In this document: positions 1-8,700 of the stretch, piece by piece
Numbering within the stretch: the stretch's first letter is position 1
How the letters are laid out: every line of letters starts with the position of its first letter
From: Stigmatella erecta
GTDB lineage: Bacteria > Myxococcota > Myxococcia > Myxococcales > Myxococcaceae
Assembly: GCF_900111745.1 (NCBI RefSeq)
Contig: NZ_FOIJ01000002.1
Location: 558,001-622,000, forward strand
DNA length: 64,000 nt
Direction: 5' to 3'
Notes under the pieces: model-generated
The model's database searches: none
Told to the model about the DNA's origin: nothing
What the model saw: the letters and a program-made list of their open reading frames with translations, nothing else
Position numbers and translations under genes: made by a program

Positions 1-83
1 AGCGGCCGTGCAGACCCTGCGGGCGCCGCCGGCAGGCACTGAGCGGACAAGCCATCGCGCCGCACCGATTTTCTTCCAAACGC

Positions 84-113
84 TTGACGCGTAAGCATCA
101 CCTTACGCATTAT
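84..113 (+). promoter_or_regulatory. Sigma70-like promoter with embedded palindromic operator
   Basis: TTGACG at 84-89 resembles a -35 box and CATTAT at 108-113 a -10 box, 18 nt apart. A perfect inverted repeat, GCGTAAG (89-95) and CTTACGC (102-108) with a 6-nt spacer, fills the space between them. ArsR-family repressors commonly bind such repeats in their own promoter, so autoregulation by the gene starting at 123 is likely. A start of transcription about 7 nt after the -10 box would leave almost no 5' leader. The promoter assignment is inference from motif matches. Confidence 0.55.
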
Positions 114-122
114 CTGCGGGCG

Positions 123-446
123 ATGATGCACACGGAACCCGGGGTGTTTGGAGCGATCAGCCATCCGGCGCGGCGCCGCATGCTCGACCTGCTGGCCGGC
201 GGCGACCGCCCGGTGAATGCGATCGCCGAGAACTTCGAGATGAGCCGCCCGGCGGTGTCTCAGCACCTGCGCGTGCTCCTGGATGCGGGCCTCGTCACCG
301 AGCAACGGCACGGCAGGGAACGGCGGTACCGCCTCGTGCCGGAGCAACTGGGGCCGGTGCGCGACTGGCTCGCTCACTACGAGCGGTTCTGGGACGACAA
401 CTTCACCCGCCTGCGGCGGCACCTCGAGAAGGGCAACGAGCGATGA
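123..446 (+). CDS. ArsR-family winged-helix transcriptional repressor
   Basis: This 107-residue protein is almost entirely one ArsR-type winged-helix domain. It opens with the typical GAISHPARRRMLDLL helix, followed by a recognition helix (MSRPAVSQHLRVL) and a wing (HGRERRYRL). I see no obvious metal-binding CxC motif, so it is probably not a metal sensor; the group commonly found beside SRPBCC and DoxX genes is a better fit. A TTG start at 84 is possible in frame but lies inside the promoter and operator, so the ATG at 123 (or 126) is preferred. It overlaps the next gene by 4 nt (ATGA), implying translational coupling. It probably represses its own operon through the palindrome at 89-108. 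Confidence 0.85.
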   Translation: MMHTEPGVFGAISHPARRRMLDLLAGGDRPVNAIAENFEMSRPAVSQHLRVLLDAGLVTEQRHGRERRYRLVPEQLGPVRDWLAHYERFWDDNFTRLRRHLEKGNER

Positions 447-913
447 TAACGAAGACGATCCGGCGGGAGCTGAAGTTCACCCAGCCGCCCGCCGCCGTGT
501 GGCGCGCGCTCGCGACTCGCGAGGCGCTCGCCGACTGGATGTACCCGAACGACTTCGAGCCGCGCGTCGGGCATCGCTTCACGTTCCGCGTGCCTCCGGA
601 CCCTCGGGCCCAGTTCGACGGACTCGTCGTGCACTGCGAGGTGCTCCGGTGCGTTCCTCCCTCCGAACTCGAGTTCACGTGGGTCGTTGGCGAGGGCTGG
701 CTGGATACGCGCGTCACCTACCGCCTCGAGGCCGATGGCGAGGGGACGCGCGTGCTCTTCGAGCACTCCGGCTTCAAGGAGGACCAGGCGTTCCACGGCG
801 CCGAGTACGGCTGGAAGATGATGCACGGAAAGCTCGACAAGACGCTCAAGAAGGCGTCGGGCGGCGCCGCTCTGCCCTCTCCCGTCAGCGACAACCCGGC
901 CCTCAAGGCCTAA
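443..913 (+). CDS. SRPBCC / AHSA1-type ligand-binding protein
   Basis: A 156-residue protein of the START-like SRPBCC superfamily, AHSA1 branch. The N-terminal ITKTIRRELKFTQPP strand, the AVWRALATREALADW helix and the final long helix (GWKMMHGKLDKTLKK) are the usual landmarks of this helix-grip fold. Family members bind small hydrophobic ligands; no specific ligand can be read from the sequence. It is the second gene of an operon, overlapping the ArsR gene by 4 nt and followed 17 nt later by DoxX. ArsR-SRPBCC-DoxX is a recurrent bacterial arrangement, often linked to stress or detoxification, but the exact role here is unknown. Confidence 0.8.
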   Translation: MITKTIRRELKFTQPPAAVWRALATREALADWMYPNDFEPRVGHRFTFRVPPDPRAQFDGLVVHCEVLRCVPPSELEFTWVVGEGWLDTRVTYRLEADGEGTRVLFEHSGFKEDQAFHGAEYGWKMMHGKLDKTLKKASGGAALPSPVSDNPALKA

Positions 914-930
914 TCACCGAGCCACCACAT

Positions 931-1317
931 ATGAACATCGTCTTCTGGGGCCTTCAGGCCATCCTCGCGCTGCTGTTCCTCGCAGGCGGGGCGTACAAGG
1001 CGTTCTCGTTTCAGCAGCTCGCGAGCCAGTTCAGCGAGTTCCCCCATGGGGGATGGCGGGCGCTCGGTTTCCTCGAGATGGCCGGTGGCGTGCTGCTGAT
1101 CGTTCCGGCGGCGTTGAAGTGGATGCCCAGTCTCACCGCGCACGCGGCCGCAGTGCTCGCGCTCGAGACGTTTGCGCTCGCTGCGCTGTACGCGCGTCAT
1201 TCGGTGAAGCTGACGCCCGAGAACCCGATGATCTGGGCGCTCGTGATGGGTGTTCTGACCGCCTTCGTGGCGTACGGCCGCTACGTCCTCCAGCCGGTGG
1301 TGTCAGCCGCCGCGTGA
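931..1317 (+). CDS. DoxX-family membrane protein
   Basis: A 128-residue protein with four predicted transmembrane segments: about residues 2-22, 46-64, 70-90 and 100-120. The first contains the DoxX-like LLFLAGGAYKAF stretch, and GFLEMAGGVLLIVP lies at the second. DoxX-like proteins are small inner-membrane proteins of poorly defined function, some tied to redox or thiol stress. The start is the ATG at 931, 17 nt after the SRPBCC stop; no strong ribosome binding site is visible, consistent with coupled translation in the operon. It closes the three-gene unit. Confidence 0.78.
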   Translation: MNIVFWGLQAILALLFLAGGAYKAFSFQQLASQFSEFPHGGWRALGFLEMAGGVLLIVPAALKWMPSLTAHAAAVLALETFALAALYARHSVKLTPENPMIWALVMGVLTAFVAYGRYVLQPVVSAAA

Positions 1318-1385
1318 CGGAGTGAAGGACAATGCCTGCGAAGCCGCCCCCGAAGCCGGGACGGTCTCGAACCGCCTGCCCTGGA

Positions 1386-1400
1386 GCCTGCTGAGCAGGC
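1386..1400 (+). terminator. Weak hairpin downstream of the DoxX operon
   Basis: GCCTGC (1386-1391), a 3-nt loop, then GCAGGC (1395-1400) form a short perfect stem about 70 nt after the DoxX stop. There is no T-run, so it is at best a weak terminator or pause site. Confidence 0.2.
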
Positions 1401-1608
1401 CGCATGGGCACTGTGTAGCCTCGGCGTATAGCGAAGGAGCTGGGCAAGTCCGTGTCTGGCCAAGGGGTGGACGCGATCATGCCCGGGGGCGCCACGGTAT
1501 CCTTCGCCGGGCCAACGCGGCCGCGGAGACTTGGAACGCGGCTCACGGATAGGTCAACAGAGTCGGCAAAGCAACAAAAAATCGACTCTCCCGACAATCC
1601 GGGAAACT

Positions 1609-2274
1609 ATGACTACCTCTCTGCGCTATGACAACAGCTTGTCTGTGGGTGAAGGCCTCGACCGCTATTTCGAGGCCTCGGGCATTGATGCATCGAGCTA
1701 CGGCAAGAATTGGATCAAGGGGTCCATTGGACCCTTGACGGTCTACACGTGGAATTCGCCCGCCCGGAAACGGACCCTGCCCCTGCACGACATCCACCAC
1801 CTGGTGACCGAATATGGTGTGGATTGGCAGGGAGAAACGCAGGTAGCGGGCTGGGAGTTGGGCAGCAATTGCGCCAACTGCCTCGTGGGCTGGTACTTTG
1901 ATCTCTTCGTGCTCTTCCAGAGCATGTTCTTCGCACCGCGCAAGGCGCTGCAAGCCTTCCTTCGCGGCCGCCGCAGCCGGAACCTCTTCCAGCAGACCTA
2001 CCATGAGGGAATGTTGGCCGAGAACCTCGGGGCGCTCCGCAGCCGGCTGGGGGTCCCCATGGAAGAGGTGAAGGCCACCCCCAAGGACCTGGCTGTCTTC
2101 GCGCTCTACCTCTTCATGGGGTTCTTCATCGCGCTGGTCAATTACTCCACGGGCCTCTTCGTGCTGTCTTTTCCCTACCTGCTGCTCTGGTTCTGGCCCG
2201 AGCAGTTCCAGGTCATCAAGCAAAATCCCATGGCCAGCTATCAGCCCCCGGCTCAACCCCAGGCGTCCCCCTGA
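1609..2274 (+). CDS. COQ4-like protein with C-terminal membrane region
   Basis: A 221-residue protein. Residues 60-76 contain H60-D61-x-x-H64-x11-E76, the HDxxHx11E signature that binds metal in the COQ4 family (ubiquinone biosynthesis protein Coq4). The motif is embedded in LPLHDIHHLVTEYG and is followed by WQGE, as in Coq4. A long hydrophobic stretch at about 163-205 probably forms two transmembrane segments, an addition not usual for Coq4, which is peripheral. The ATG at 1609 is chosen over an upstream in-frame codon because the conserved part begins just after it. Myxobacteria generally use menaquinone, so a role in ubiquinone synthesis cannot be assumed; related quinone or lipid handling is possible. 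It stands alone between non-coding stretches. Confidence 0.6.
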   Translation: MTTSLRYDNSLSVGEGLDRYFEASGIDASSYGKNWIKGSIGPLTVYTWNSPARKRTLPLHDIHHLVTEYGVDWQGETQVAGWELGSNCANCLVGWYFDLFVLFQSMFFAPRKALQAFLRGRRSRNLFQQTYHEGMLAENLGALRSRLGVPMEEVKATPKDLAVFALYLFMGFFIALVNYSTGLFVLSFPYLLLWFWPEQFQVIKQNPMASYQPPAQPQASP

Positions 2275-2403
2275 AAAGACGCTTCGCTTGTCATTCCCCC
2301 ACACGTTGAAGCCGCGGGTGCAAAAGCCATCCACGTAACGTTTGAGCAGGAGCCCGTCCGCGCGAGGACGGCTTCGATACGGCCTGTTCTTCATTGGCGC
2401 AAT

Positions 2404-2631
2404 GTGAGCCCCTTTACAGTCCCCGCAGCACCCCCCAGCCGTCAGCGTCCAGCCGGGACGTTCGTCCGAGCGGACCTGGTAAAATGCGCTGCGATGGCCG
2501 TCCAGAAGGCCGCCGCCGTGGGCGCCCCCGTGACCGCTCCTCCCGAGAACCAGCCCTGGGGCGAACGCATTGCCCGCCTTGTCGACCCGACGGGCATCGA
2601 AGTCATCGTCGCCGAGCCGATTGGCTCGTGA
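2404..2631 (+). pseudogene. Decayed glyoxalase/VOC-superfamily C-terminal fragment
   Basis: The only recognisable part is the last 45 or so codons (about 2494-2631), reading AVQKAAAVGAPVTAPP, then QPWGERIARLVDPTG and VAEPIGS before a stop. This closely resembles the C-terminus of VOC/glyoxalase-like proteins, where a PWG-R-DPxG motif ends the fold. No N-terminal half or credible start lies upstream; the preceding codons look random. I read it as the tail of a gene whose front has been lost. Apart from this fragment the 2275-2602 gap shows only a 6-bp hairpin at 2354-2371 and no other gene. Confidence 0.5.
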
Positions 2632-5557
2632 GCGATGGCTCCCCTGAACGGCCCCCCCACCCGCGCAGCGGAGCATCCTGGCCCAAGACGATAAAGGGCG
2701 CCCAATGGTAGGGATGGGGATGGATGGCACGCAGCCAGCGCATGGCCTCGCGCATGGCGGCGGCTCGGCCCTGACCCGCCAGCAGGTTGCGGTAGTAGGC
2801 CTCCATCAGCTGCTGGGTGGAGTCGTCGTTCACCTTCCACAAGCTCATCACCACGGTCTCCGCCCCCGCCACGATGAAGGCACGGCGCAGTCCATAAACC
2901 CCCTGCCCCAGCTTGACGTCGCCCCGGCCCGTGTCGCAGGCGGACAAGACCACCAGTTGGGTGCCCCACAGGTTGAGGCCCGCCAGTTCCAGCGCGGTCA
3001 CCATCGTGCCATCCCACCGGGAGGGAATGCCGCTGGAGGCACCCTCTACCGGCTCGCTTGCCCCAGCCAAGAAGAGACCGGAGCGCAGCAGGGGGTCCGA
3101 GGGGCTCTCGGTGAACACGTCCTCTGCCAGGGCCCCGAAGTGGCCCACGGCGCGGGACTGCGAAGGCCCGGAGACATCCTCCAGGAAGAAACCATGGGTC
3201 GCCAGGTGGAGAATACCGGGAGCAGCAAGGTGCAGCAGCCGTTCCTTGGTGGCTTCGGGACCGAGGAAGAGCCTGGCCTGGGGAAGCAGGCGCTGGATGG
3301 CCTCCGCTTCCTGGCGGGTGCCGGGCAGAGGGCCCAGCGCCGCCCCACGCACGGAGGAAGCGCGGTCTCCCCTGCCAGAACGCTCCGGCAGAGCGGAAAC
3401 CCCTGCCAAGGTGAAGGCTTGGGCGGCAGGCGAGGCACGGAAATCAGGATCCGCCAGGACAGCGATGGAGCCGGCGGGGGCTGTCTTCTGGGAACGGGGC
3501 AGCAGGTCCTTGCCTGAGGTGACGGAGCTGAAATCGAAGGTGTCCACCAGGAACCGGTCGCCATCGTGCAGGACCGCAAAGGGCACCATCCCCAGCTGGC
3601 CATCCGGTGAGAGGATGAGACGGTGGGCTTTTCCCAGCAACGGCAAGAGCGGCTGGAAGACAAGCTGGTAGAGCGCCTGGGCAAGAGGTTGGAAGGCCGC
3701 ATCCCGGTTGGCCAGGGCATCCCGCAGGCGCGAGGCGGCGGTGTCGATGGGCCCAGCGGGCCCCAGATCACAGAAGCGGACGGTGGCATCCGGCAAGAGC
3801 ACCAAGGCCAGGTAGCGCAGCGGGTAGGACCGCGAGCTCATGGGCATGCCGGCCTCGGGCACGAGCGGGCGGTCCTCATAGGCAATGAACTCGATGAGGG
3901 CCCCCTCCTGGGGCAAGGCCGCGGCGACTCGGCCGGCGATGCGGGAGAGCGGGGGCAGCGCGGCCAGCGCACGCAGCGGGGCGGAGCGCTTGGCCAGCTC
4001 GGTTTCGAGGGCATTGCCCTGCCCCGTGAGCTCCTGGAGCCGGTGCTGATAGGCCTTGGGTGAGAGCGAGCCAGGCCCCTGAAGCGAGAGGCTGGCCAGC
4101 TGATTGCGCAGCCCTCTCAGCCGCGAGAAGGTCCCCTGTTCCTCGAGGCCCAGGCTCCGGTAGACAGCATGGGAGATGCCGGCCGTCTCCTCCACGGAAC
4201 GCCCCTTGAGGAGCAGGGCCGCACCCAGCGCCAACTCTCTCACGCGAGCGTTGCCAGGATAAGCACGCACCAGCGCATAGAGCCGCTCCTCATGGGTGCG
4301 CAGATGCTGGAGAAAGCTGGCCAGGCGCGCCTCGGAGAAGTCGAGCGCCTCGTGGCGCAGGCGCAGCTCGGAGATGGCGAACGCGCGCGCGAAGAGGGGA
4401 ACGGCCGCATCGGCCTGGCCTTGCGCCAACTTGAGTACGGCGAGATCATTGAGTGAGACGGCCACCTCGGGATGGCTCTTGCCGAGTGTCCCTTGCTGAA
4501 TGGCGAGCGCTCGCTCGAACAGGGGTTCAGCCCGGCCGTACTCTCCCTGAGCCCGGTAGATGTTGGCGAGGATGTTGAGCGAAGCCCCCACCTCGGGATG
4601 GTTCTTGCCAACGGCCGCTTCCGCGATGGCAATCGCGCGTTCGCAGAGCGGCTCTGCCCGGCCGGGCAATCCCTGCTCCAGGAAAAGCGAAGCCAGGTTG
4701 CTGAGCATCTTGGCCACGCCGAGATGCTTCTCGCCAAAGGCCTCTTCCGTGATGGCGAGCGCACGCGCGTACAGAGGCTCGGCCCGGCTGTACAACCCCT
4801 GGGCTCTGTAGACGTTGGCCAGGTTGTTGAGGACATTGCCCGTGGTGGGGTGATTCTTGCCCAGAGAGGCCTCCGCCACGGCGAGCGCCCGCTCGTACAG
4901 GGGCGCCGCCCGGCCATACATTCCCTGCTCGTAATAGAGGGAGGCGAGGTTATTGAGCGAGCCGACCATGGTGGAGTGATTCCCGCCAAAGGCCTCTTCC
5001 CGGATCTCGAGCGCGCGGAGGTACAGCGGCTCGGCCCGGCCATACAGCCCCTGCACCCGGAGGAGGTTGGCCAGCGTATTGAGCGATTGGGCGACCTCGG
5101 GATGTTTTTTGCCGAGGGCCGCCTCGCGGATGGCAAGCCCCCGCTCACAGAACGGCTCCGCCCGGGCATAGAACCCTTGGGCCTTGTAGAGGGTCGCCAG
5201 GGCGTTGAGTGATTGGGCAACGCTGAGGTGGTTCTTGCCGAGGGACGCCTCCCGGACGGCGAGCCCCCGTCGAAGCAAGGACTCGGCCCGGGCAAAGTCG
5301 CCCTGCACCTGGTGCAGCTCACCGAGCAGGTTCAGGCTGTCGGCGGTCTCGGAATGCAGGCCTCCGAGCGAGGCCTCCCTCAGGGCGAGAGCCCGCGCCG
5401 CGGGGACGGCGGCCTCGGCATACTGGCCCGCCGCCTGGAGCGCCTTCGCCTCGGCATAGGCCGTCCGCGCCTCCTGCAACCGCGCATCAGAGGGTGTCCC
5501 CTCCCCGGCCGCTGCTCCGGCGCAGCAACACAGGAGCGCCACCGTCATCCACCGCAT
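2603..5557 (-). CDS. Exported TPR-CHAT domain protein (putative caspase-like protease)
   Basis: About 984 residues. The start is placed at the ATG at 5557, directly before a hydrophobic segment (MTVALLCCCAGAAAG) that looks like a signal peptide; upstream in-frame starts reach 5626. Residues ~30-430 hold about nine kinesin-light-chain-like TPR units of roughly 42 residues, each with a variant of LGKNHPEVAQSLNTLA. The C-terminal third is a CHAT domain (caspase HetF associated with TPRs). The presumed catalytic dyad is His788 in LHLATHGFF and Cys874 in VVLSACDTG, followed by GAETVVMSLW and WAPFIVLG. CHAT domains are clan CD cysteine proteases, usually cytoplasmic; an exported version is less common. 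The partner and the substrate are unknown. It is a single gene, with a solitary promoter region upstream. Confidence 0.85.
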   Translation of the reverse strand: MRWMTVALLCCCAGAAAGEGTPSDARLQEARTAYAEAKALQAAGQYAEAAVPAARALALREASLGGLHSETADSLNLLGELHQVQGDFARAESLLRRGLAVREASLGKNHLSVAQSLNALATLYKAQGFYARAEPFCERGLAIREAALGKKHPEVAQSLNTLANLLRVQGLYGRAEPLYLRALEIREEAFGGNHSTMVGSLNNLASLYYEQGMYGRAAPLYERALAVAEASLGKNHPTTGNVLNNLANVYRAQGLYSRAEPLYARALAITEEAFGEKHLGVAKMLSNLASLFLEQGLPGRAEPLCERAIAIAEAAVGKNHPEVGASLNILANIYRAQGEYGRAEPLFERALAIQQGTLGKSHPEVAVSLNDLAVLKLAQGQADAAVPLFARAFAISELRLRHEALDFSEARLASFLQHLRTHEERLYALVRAYPGNARVRELALGAALLLKGRSVEETAGISHAVYRSLGLEEQGTFSRLRGLRNQLASLSLQGPGSLSPKAYQHRLQELTGQGNALETELAKRSAPLRALAALPPLSRIAGRVAAALPQEGALIEFIAYEDRPLVPEAGMPMSSRSYPLRYLALVLLPDATVRFCDLGPAGPIDTAASRLRDALANRDAAFQPLAQALYQLVFQPLLPLLGKAHRLILSPDGQLGMVPFAVLHDGDRFLVDTFDFSSVTSGKDLLPRSQKTAPAGSIAVLADPDFRASPAAQAFTLAGVSALPERSGRGDRASSVRGAALGPLPGTRQEAEAIQRLLPQARLFLGPEATKERLLHLAAPGILHLATHGFFLEDVSGPSQSRAVGHFGALAEDVFTESPSDPLLRSGLFLAGASEPVEGASSGIPSRWDGTMVTALELAGLNLWGTQLVVLSACDTGRGDVKLGQGVYGLRRAFIVAGAETVVMSLWKVNDDSTQQLMEAYYRNLLAGQGRAAAMREAMRWLRAIHPHPYHWAPFIVLGQDAPLRGWGGRSGEPSLTSQSARRR

Positions 5558-5799
5558 CCATCGGAAATCCTGCCCTTCGCAGTCTCTGTACCGGCGCATG
5601 CTGCGGACACTGCTCCTTTGTGTCATCTCCCGCGCAGCCAGACATCAATGCAGCCACACCAAAAAGATTCAAAGCAACTGGCGGCCGCAACATGCGTCTC
5701 CCTGGCGGGCGAGAAGGGGATCTCGCACCGCCGGTGAGGAGCCGCTGTGCCGGAAAATGATGCAGAGAATTTATCCGCTTTTGAACGCGCTTGGAATGC

Positions 5800-8700
5800 T
5801 CAGCTTTCGGCGCCCGGGGTGCTGAGCGGCCGCCGCTGGTGCTGGGCCTGGTGCTGCGGGAACATGGCCACGAAGAACTCCGACCAGCCTCCCATGCGCA
5901 CCCGGACCACGTCGTACTTCTCCGGCTCCAGCGCCGCCTGCTTGAACGTCTCGGGATTGGCGCAGGTAATGGTGAGGACGTTGGAGCCCTGCCCCTGGGC
6001 GAACGCGGCCAGCACCCGCTCCAGCGCCTCCACCGGGAAGTCCTCGCGGATGTTGAAGTCCGTGGGGGCGCCGCTCGTGTAGGACTCGGCGCCCGTCCCC
6101 GTGTAGCCGGAGAGCGCCCGGAGCATGGCCACCTCCTGGTGGTCCACGGCCTGGTCCGCGAAGCTGGGCGAGGGGCTCAGGTCCGAGGCCAGCGTCTCCC
6201 CCAGCCGCCGGCCATCCGCCGAGGCCCCGCAGGTGGCGCCGAACTCGACGTAGTTCTCGAAGGTCCCCGCGCCGGGCTGCACCTGGAACCCGCCAAAGGG
6301 CTTCTCCGGCGTTCCGAGCCGCTGGGCCAGGGCCACCATCTTCGCGGCCGTCGGCTCGGCCGGCTCGGTGAAGACCCGCACCGCCGTCTCCGCCACGCGC
6401 TGGAGGAGGTCGCTGCCGAAGCGGTCCACCTCCTCGTTGCCGCGGCCGTATCGGGGCAGCGCCAGGGCCACCCGGCGCAGTTCCTGGAAGCGCTCGGACT
6501 TGGCCTCGATGCGGGCTGGCCCCGCCAGGGTGCTGACGAAGGGCTCGTCCATCGTGAAGCCCCAGTCACAGATGAGCGCCTCCACCAACTCCGGGAGCGA
6601 GGTCACCGCGGTGTCCCGCTCGAACACCATCTTCCGGATGGCGTACAGCGAGTTGATCACCGTGGACAGGCCCGTGAAACACGGGGCGACCATGTTGTAG
6701 CGCGCCCCGCCTTCGTAGAGGTCCAAGCCCTTGTCGATGCAGTCGTCGATGAACATCGACAGCAGCGGGGACGGGCACACGGCACTCATCGTGCCGAACA
6801 CGGCCACCAGCCCGTCCACCTGCTTGGCGTACATCCAGCTCAGGTGCTGGAAGAAGAGCTCCTGGAGCTGCTCGAAGCTGCGGATCTCCGTGGGCGGTGG
6901 CGAGGTGAAGGACACACGCTGGCCGCGGAAGTACATGGGGCCCGCCGTGCTCCAGCTCTTGCCCTGGTTGAGCGCGGCCTCGAGCGGCGTGAGGGCCGTC
7001 ATTCCCCCCAGGGTGAACCAGTTCTGGCCGACGATCTGCGGCTCGTAGCAGCCATCGCACGCGTAGTCGCGGGCCGCCTGGAGCACCACCTCGCTGCGCC
7101 AGGCGCGGCCAGCCTTCTGGGCCACGGGCGTGAAGGCCGTGAGCTGGGTGCCCTGCCCCACGCCATCCCCGCTGTGGAGCAGCCCGGGGATGATCTTCTC
7201 GTCGCTGAGCAGGATGGGATGGGCTCCGCCGCTGAGCAGGGCGAGCGCCGCCTCGTGCAGGTACTCGGCGGGGATGTCCTTGCGCACGCGCAGCGAGAGG
7301 CACGGCGCGTTGAGCGGCAACCGCCGGGCCGCGCGCAGGCAGAACAGCGTGATCTTGTTGTACGCGGGCTTGCCCTCGCCGGGCGAGCCGTCCGCCACGG
7401 TGCCCCCCACCGTCACCTGCTGGATCCACTGGTTGTTCGCGGCGCCCTGGGGGTAATTGCCGCTCATGCCGCCCATGGCCAGGTTGCCGAAGGGCTGGTG
7501 GTCCTCGACGAACTGGCGGTTGAGCTGCACCTTCTCGCCCAACTTGATCCAGAAGCAGTCGATGATCTCCTGCGCCTGCTCGTCATCGAGGGTGCCCGCG
7601 GCCACATCCCGCTCGTAGAAGGGGAAGAGCAGCTGATCCAGCCGGCCCACGGCGGTGGGCTCCCCCACCAGGTGCAGGCAGGAGTGCAGCGTGAAGAGGA
7701 GCTGGGCGGCTTCGAGCAGCGTCTGGGGCCTCTCGGTGGACAGCCGCGTCATCCGCTCCTGGAGCTTCAGCAGGTTGTCCCGCTCGGCGCGCTGCCCGGG
7801 CGGCAGGCCAGCGGCCAGCTTGCCCGCGAGGGCCGCGTAGGCCACGCAGTGGTCCCGGACGCCTTCGAGCGCGAGGAGGACCCCCCGGTAGAACTGGCGC
7901 TTGGTCTCGTCGGTGATTCCGTCGTGACGGGCCTGCACCTCGGCCATCAGGCCGCCGAGGCCGCTGTCCAGCGCCCGCTGGAAGCCGGGCACCAGGTGGC
8001 CCACGCCGGAGGCATGGCTCAGCCCGGCGAAGAAGTTGCCGATCTGCTCCTCCTGCCGGGCATAGTCGATGACGTAGCGGCCCTGGCCCAGCCCCAGGTT
8101 GGGCAGGGCTCCGACGATGAGCTCCACCGGATGGATGCGGTAGGTGTCCGCGCCGTTGATCCAGTTGCCCTGCGCGTCCTGGCGCCTGCCCCGGAAGCCG
8201 TAGGCCTCGCTGGCGAAGACGCTCCCCAGGCTGACCTTGATGGCCCACCCCATGCGCTCGACGACGGAGAGCCCCATCACCTCGCGGGCCTTCGCGGGCC
8301 CATACTGGCGCGCCACGTAGGCACACAGGTGCTCCAGCTCCTGCTGCGCCCGGCTGAAGTACCAGTTGTCCTGCCACCGGGAGAAGGCGTCCGAGAGCAG
8401 CTGCAGCACCCGGTTGGACGGGGGCAGGTGCGTCCGGCGCTTCTCGCCGCTCATCGTGGCCATCTGGAACAGGTAGTTCTTGTGGTTGTAATGCATGTAC
8501 CCGTTGGCCGAGGACACGTCGAAGTGCCGGTCCAGGCGGGTCCAGTCCACGCCCGGGAAGCGCTTCCAGTTCTGCGTCTCGTGGGACTGGAGCGGCACAG
8601 GCTCCAGGTTGAGGTCCGTCTGGCTGGGGATGTAGTAGAAGCCGCCCAGGTTGGAGCGGACCTCCGAGAGGAGCCGGTCCCGCATGAAGCCGGGCTTGTC

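Noticed and set aside
1-42. Possible C-terminus of an upstream gene (frame 1 stops at 40-42).
   Set aside because: Only 13 codons are visible and another frame is also open; the sequence cannot support a call.
1322-1552. A small plus-strand open frame between the DoxX and COQ4-like genes.
   Set aside because: No conserved motif, no ribosome binding site, and composition resembling non-coding high-GC DNA.
2275-2397. A minus-strand reading around 2394-2275 with a less biased, Tyr/Asn/Phe-containing composition, possibly an old transposase fragment.
   Set aside because: It has no stop before it runs into the antisense of the COQ4-like gene, and no recognisable transposase motif was found.
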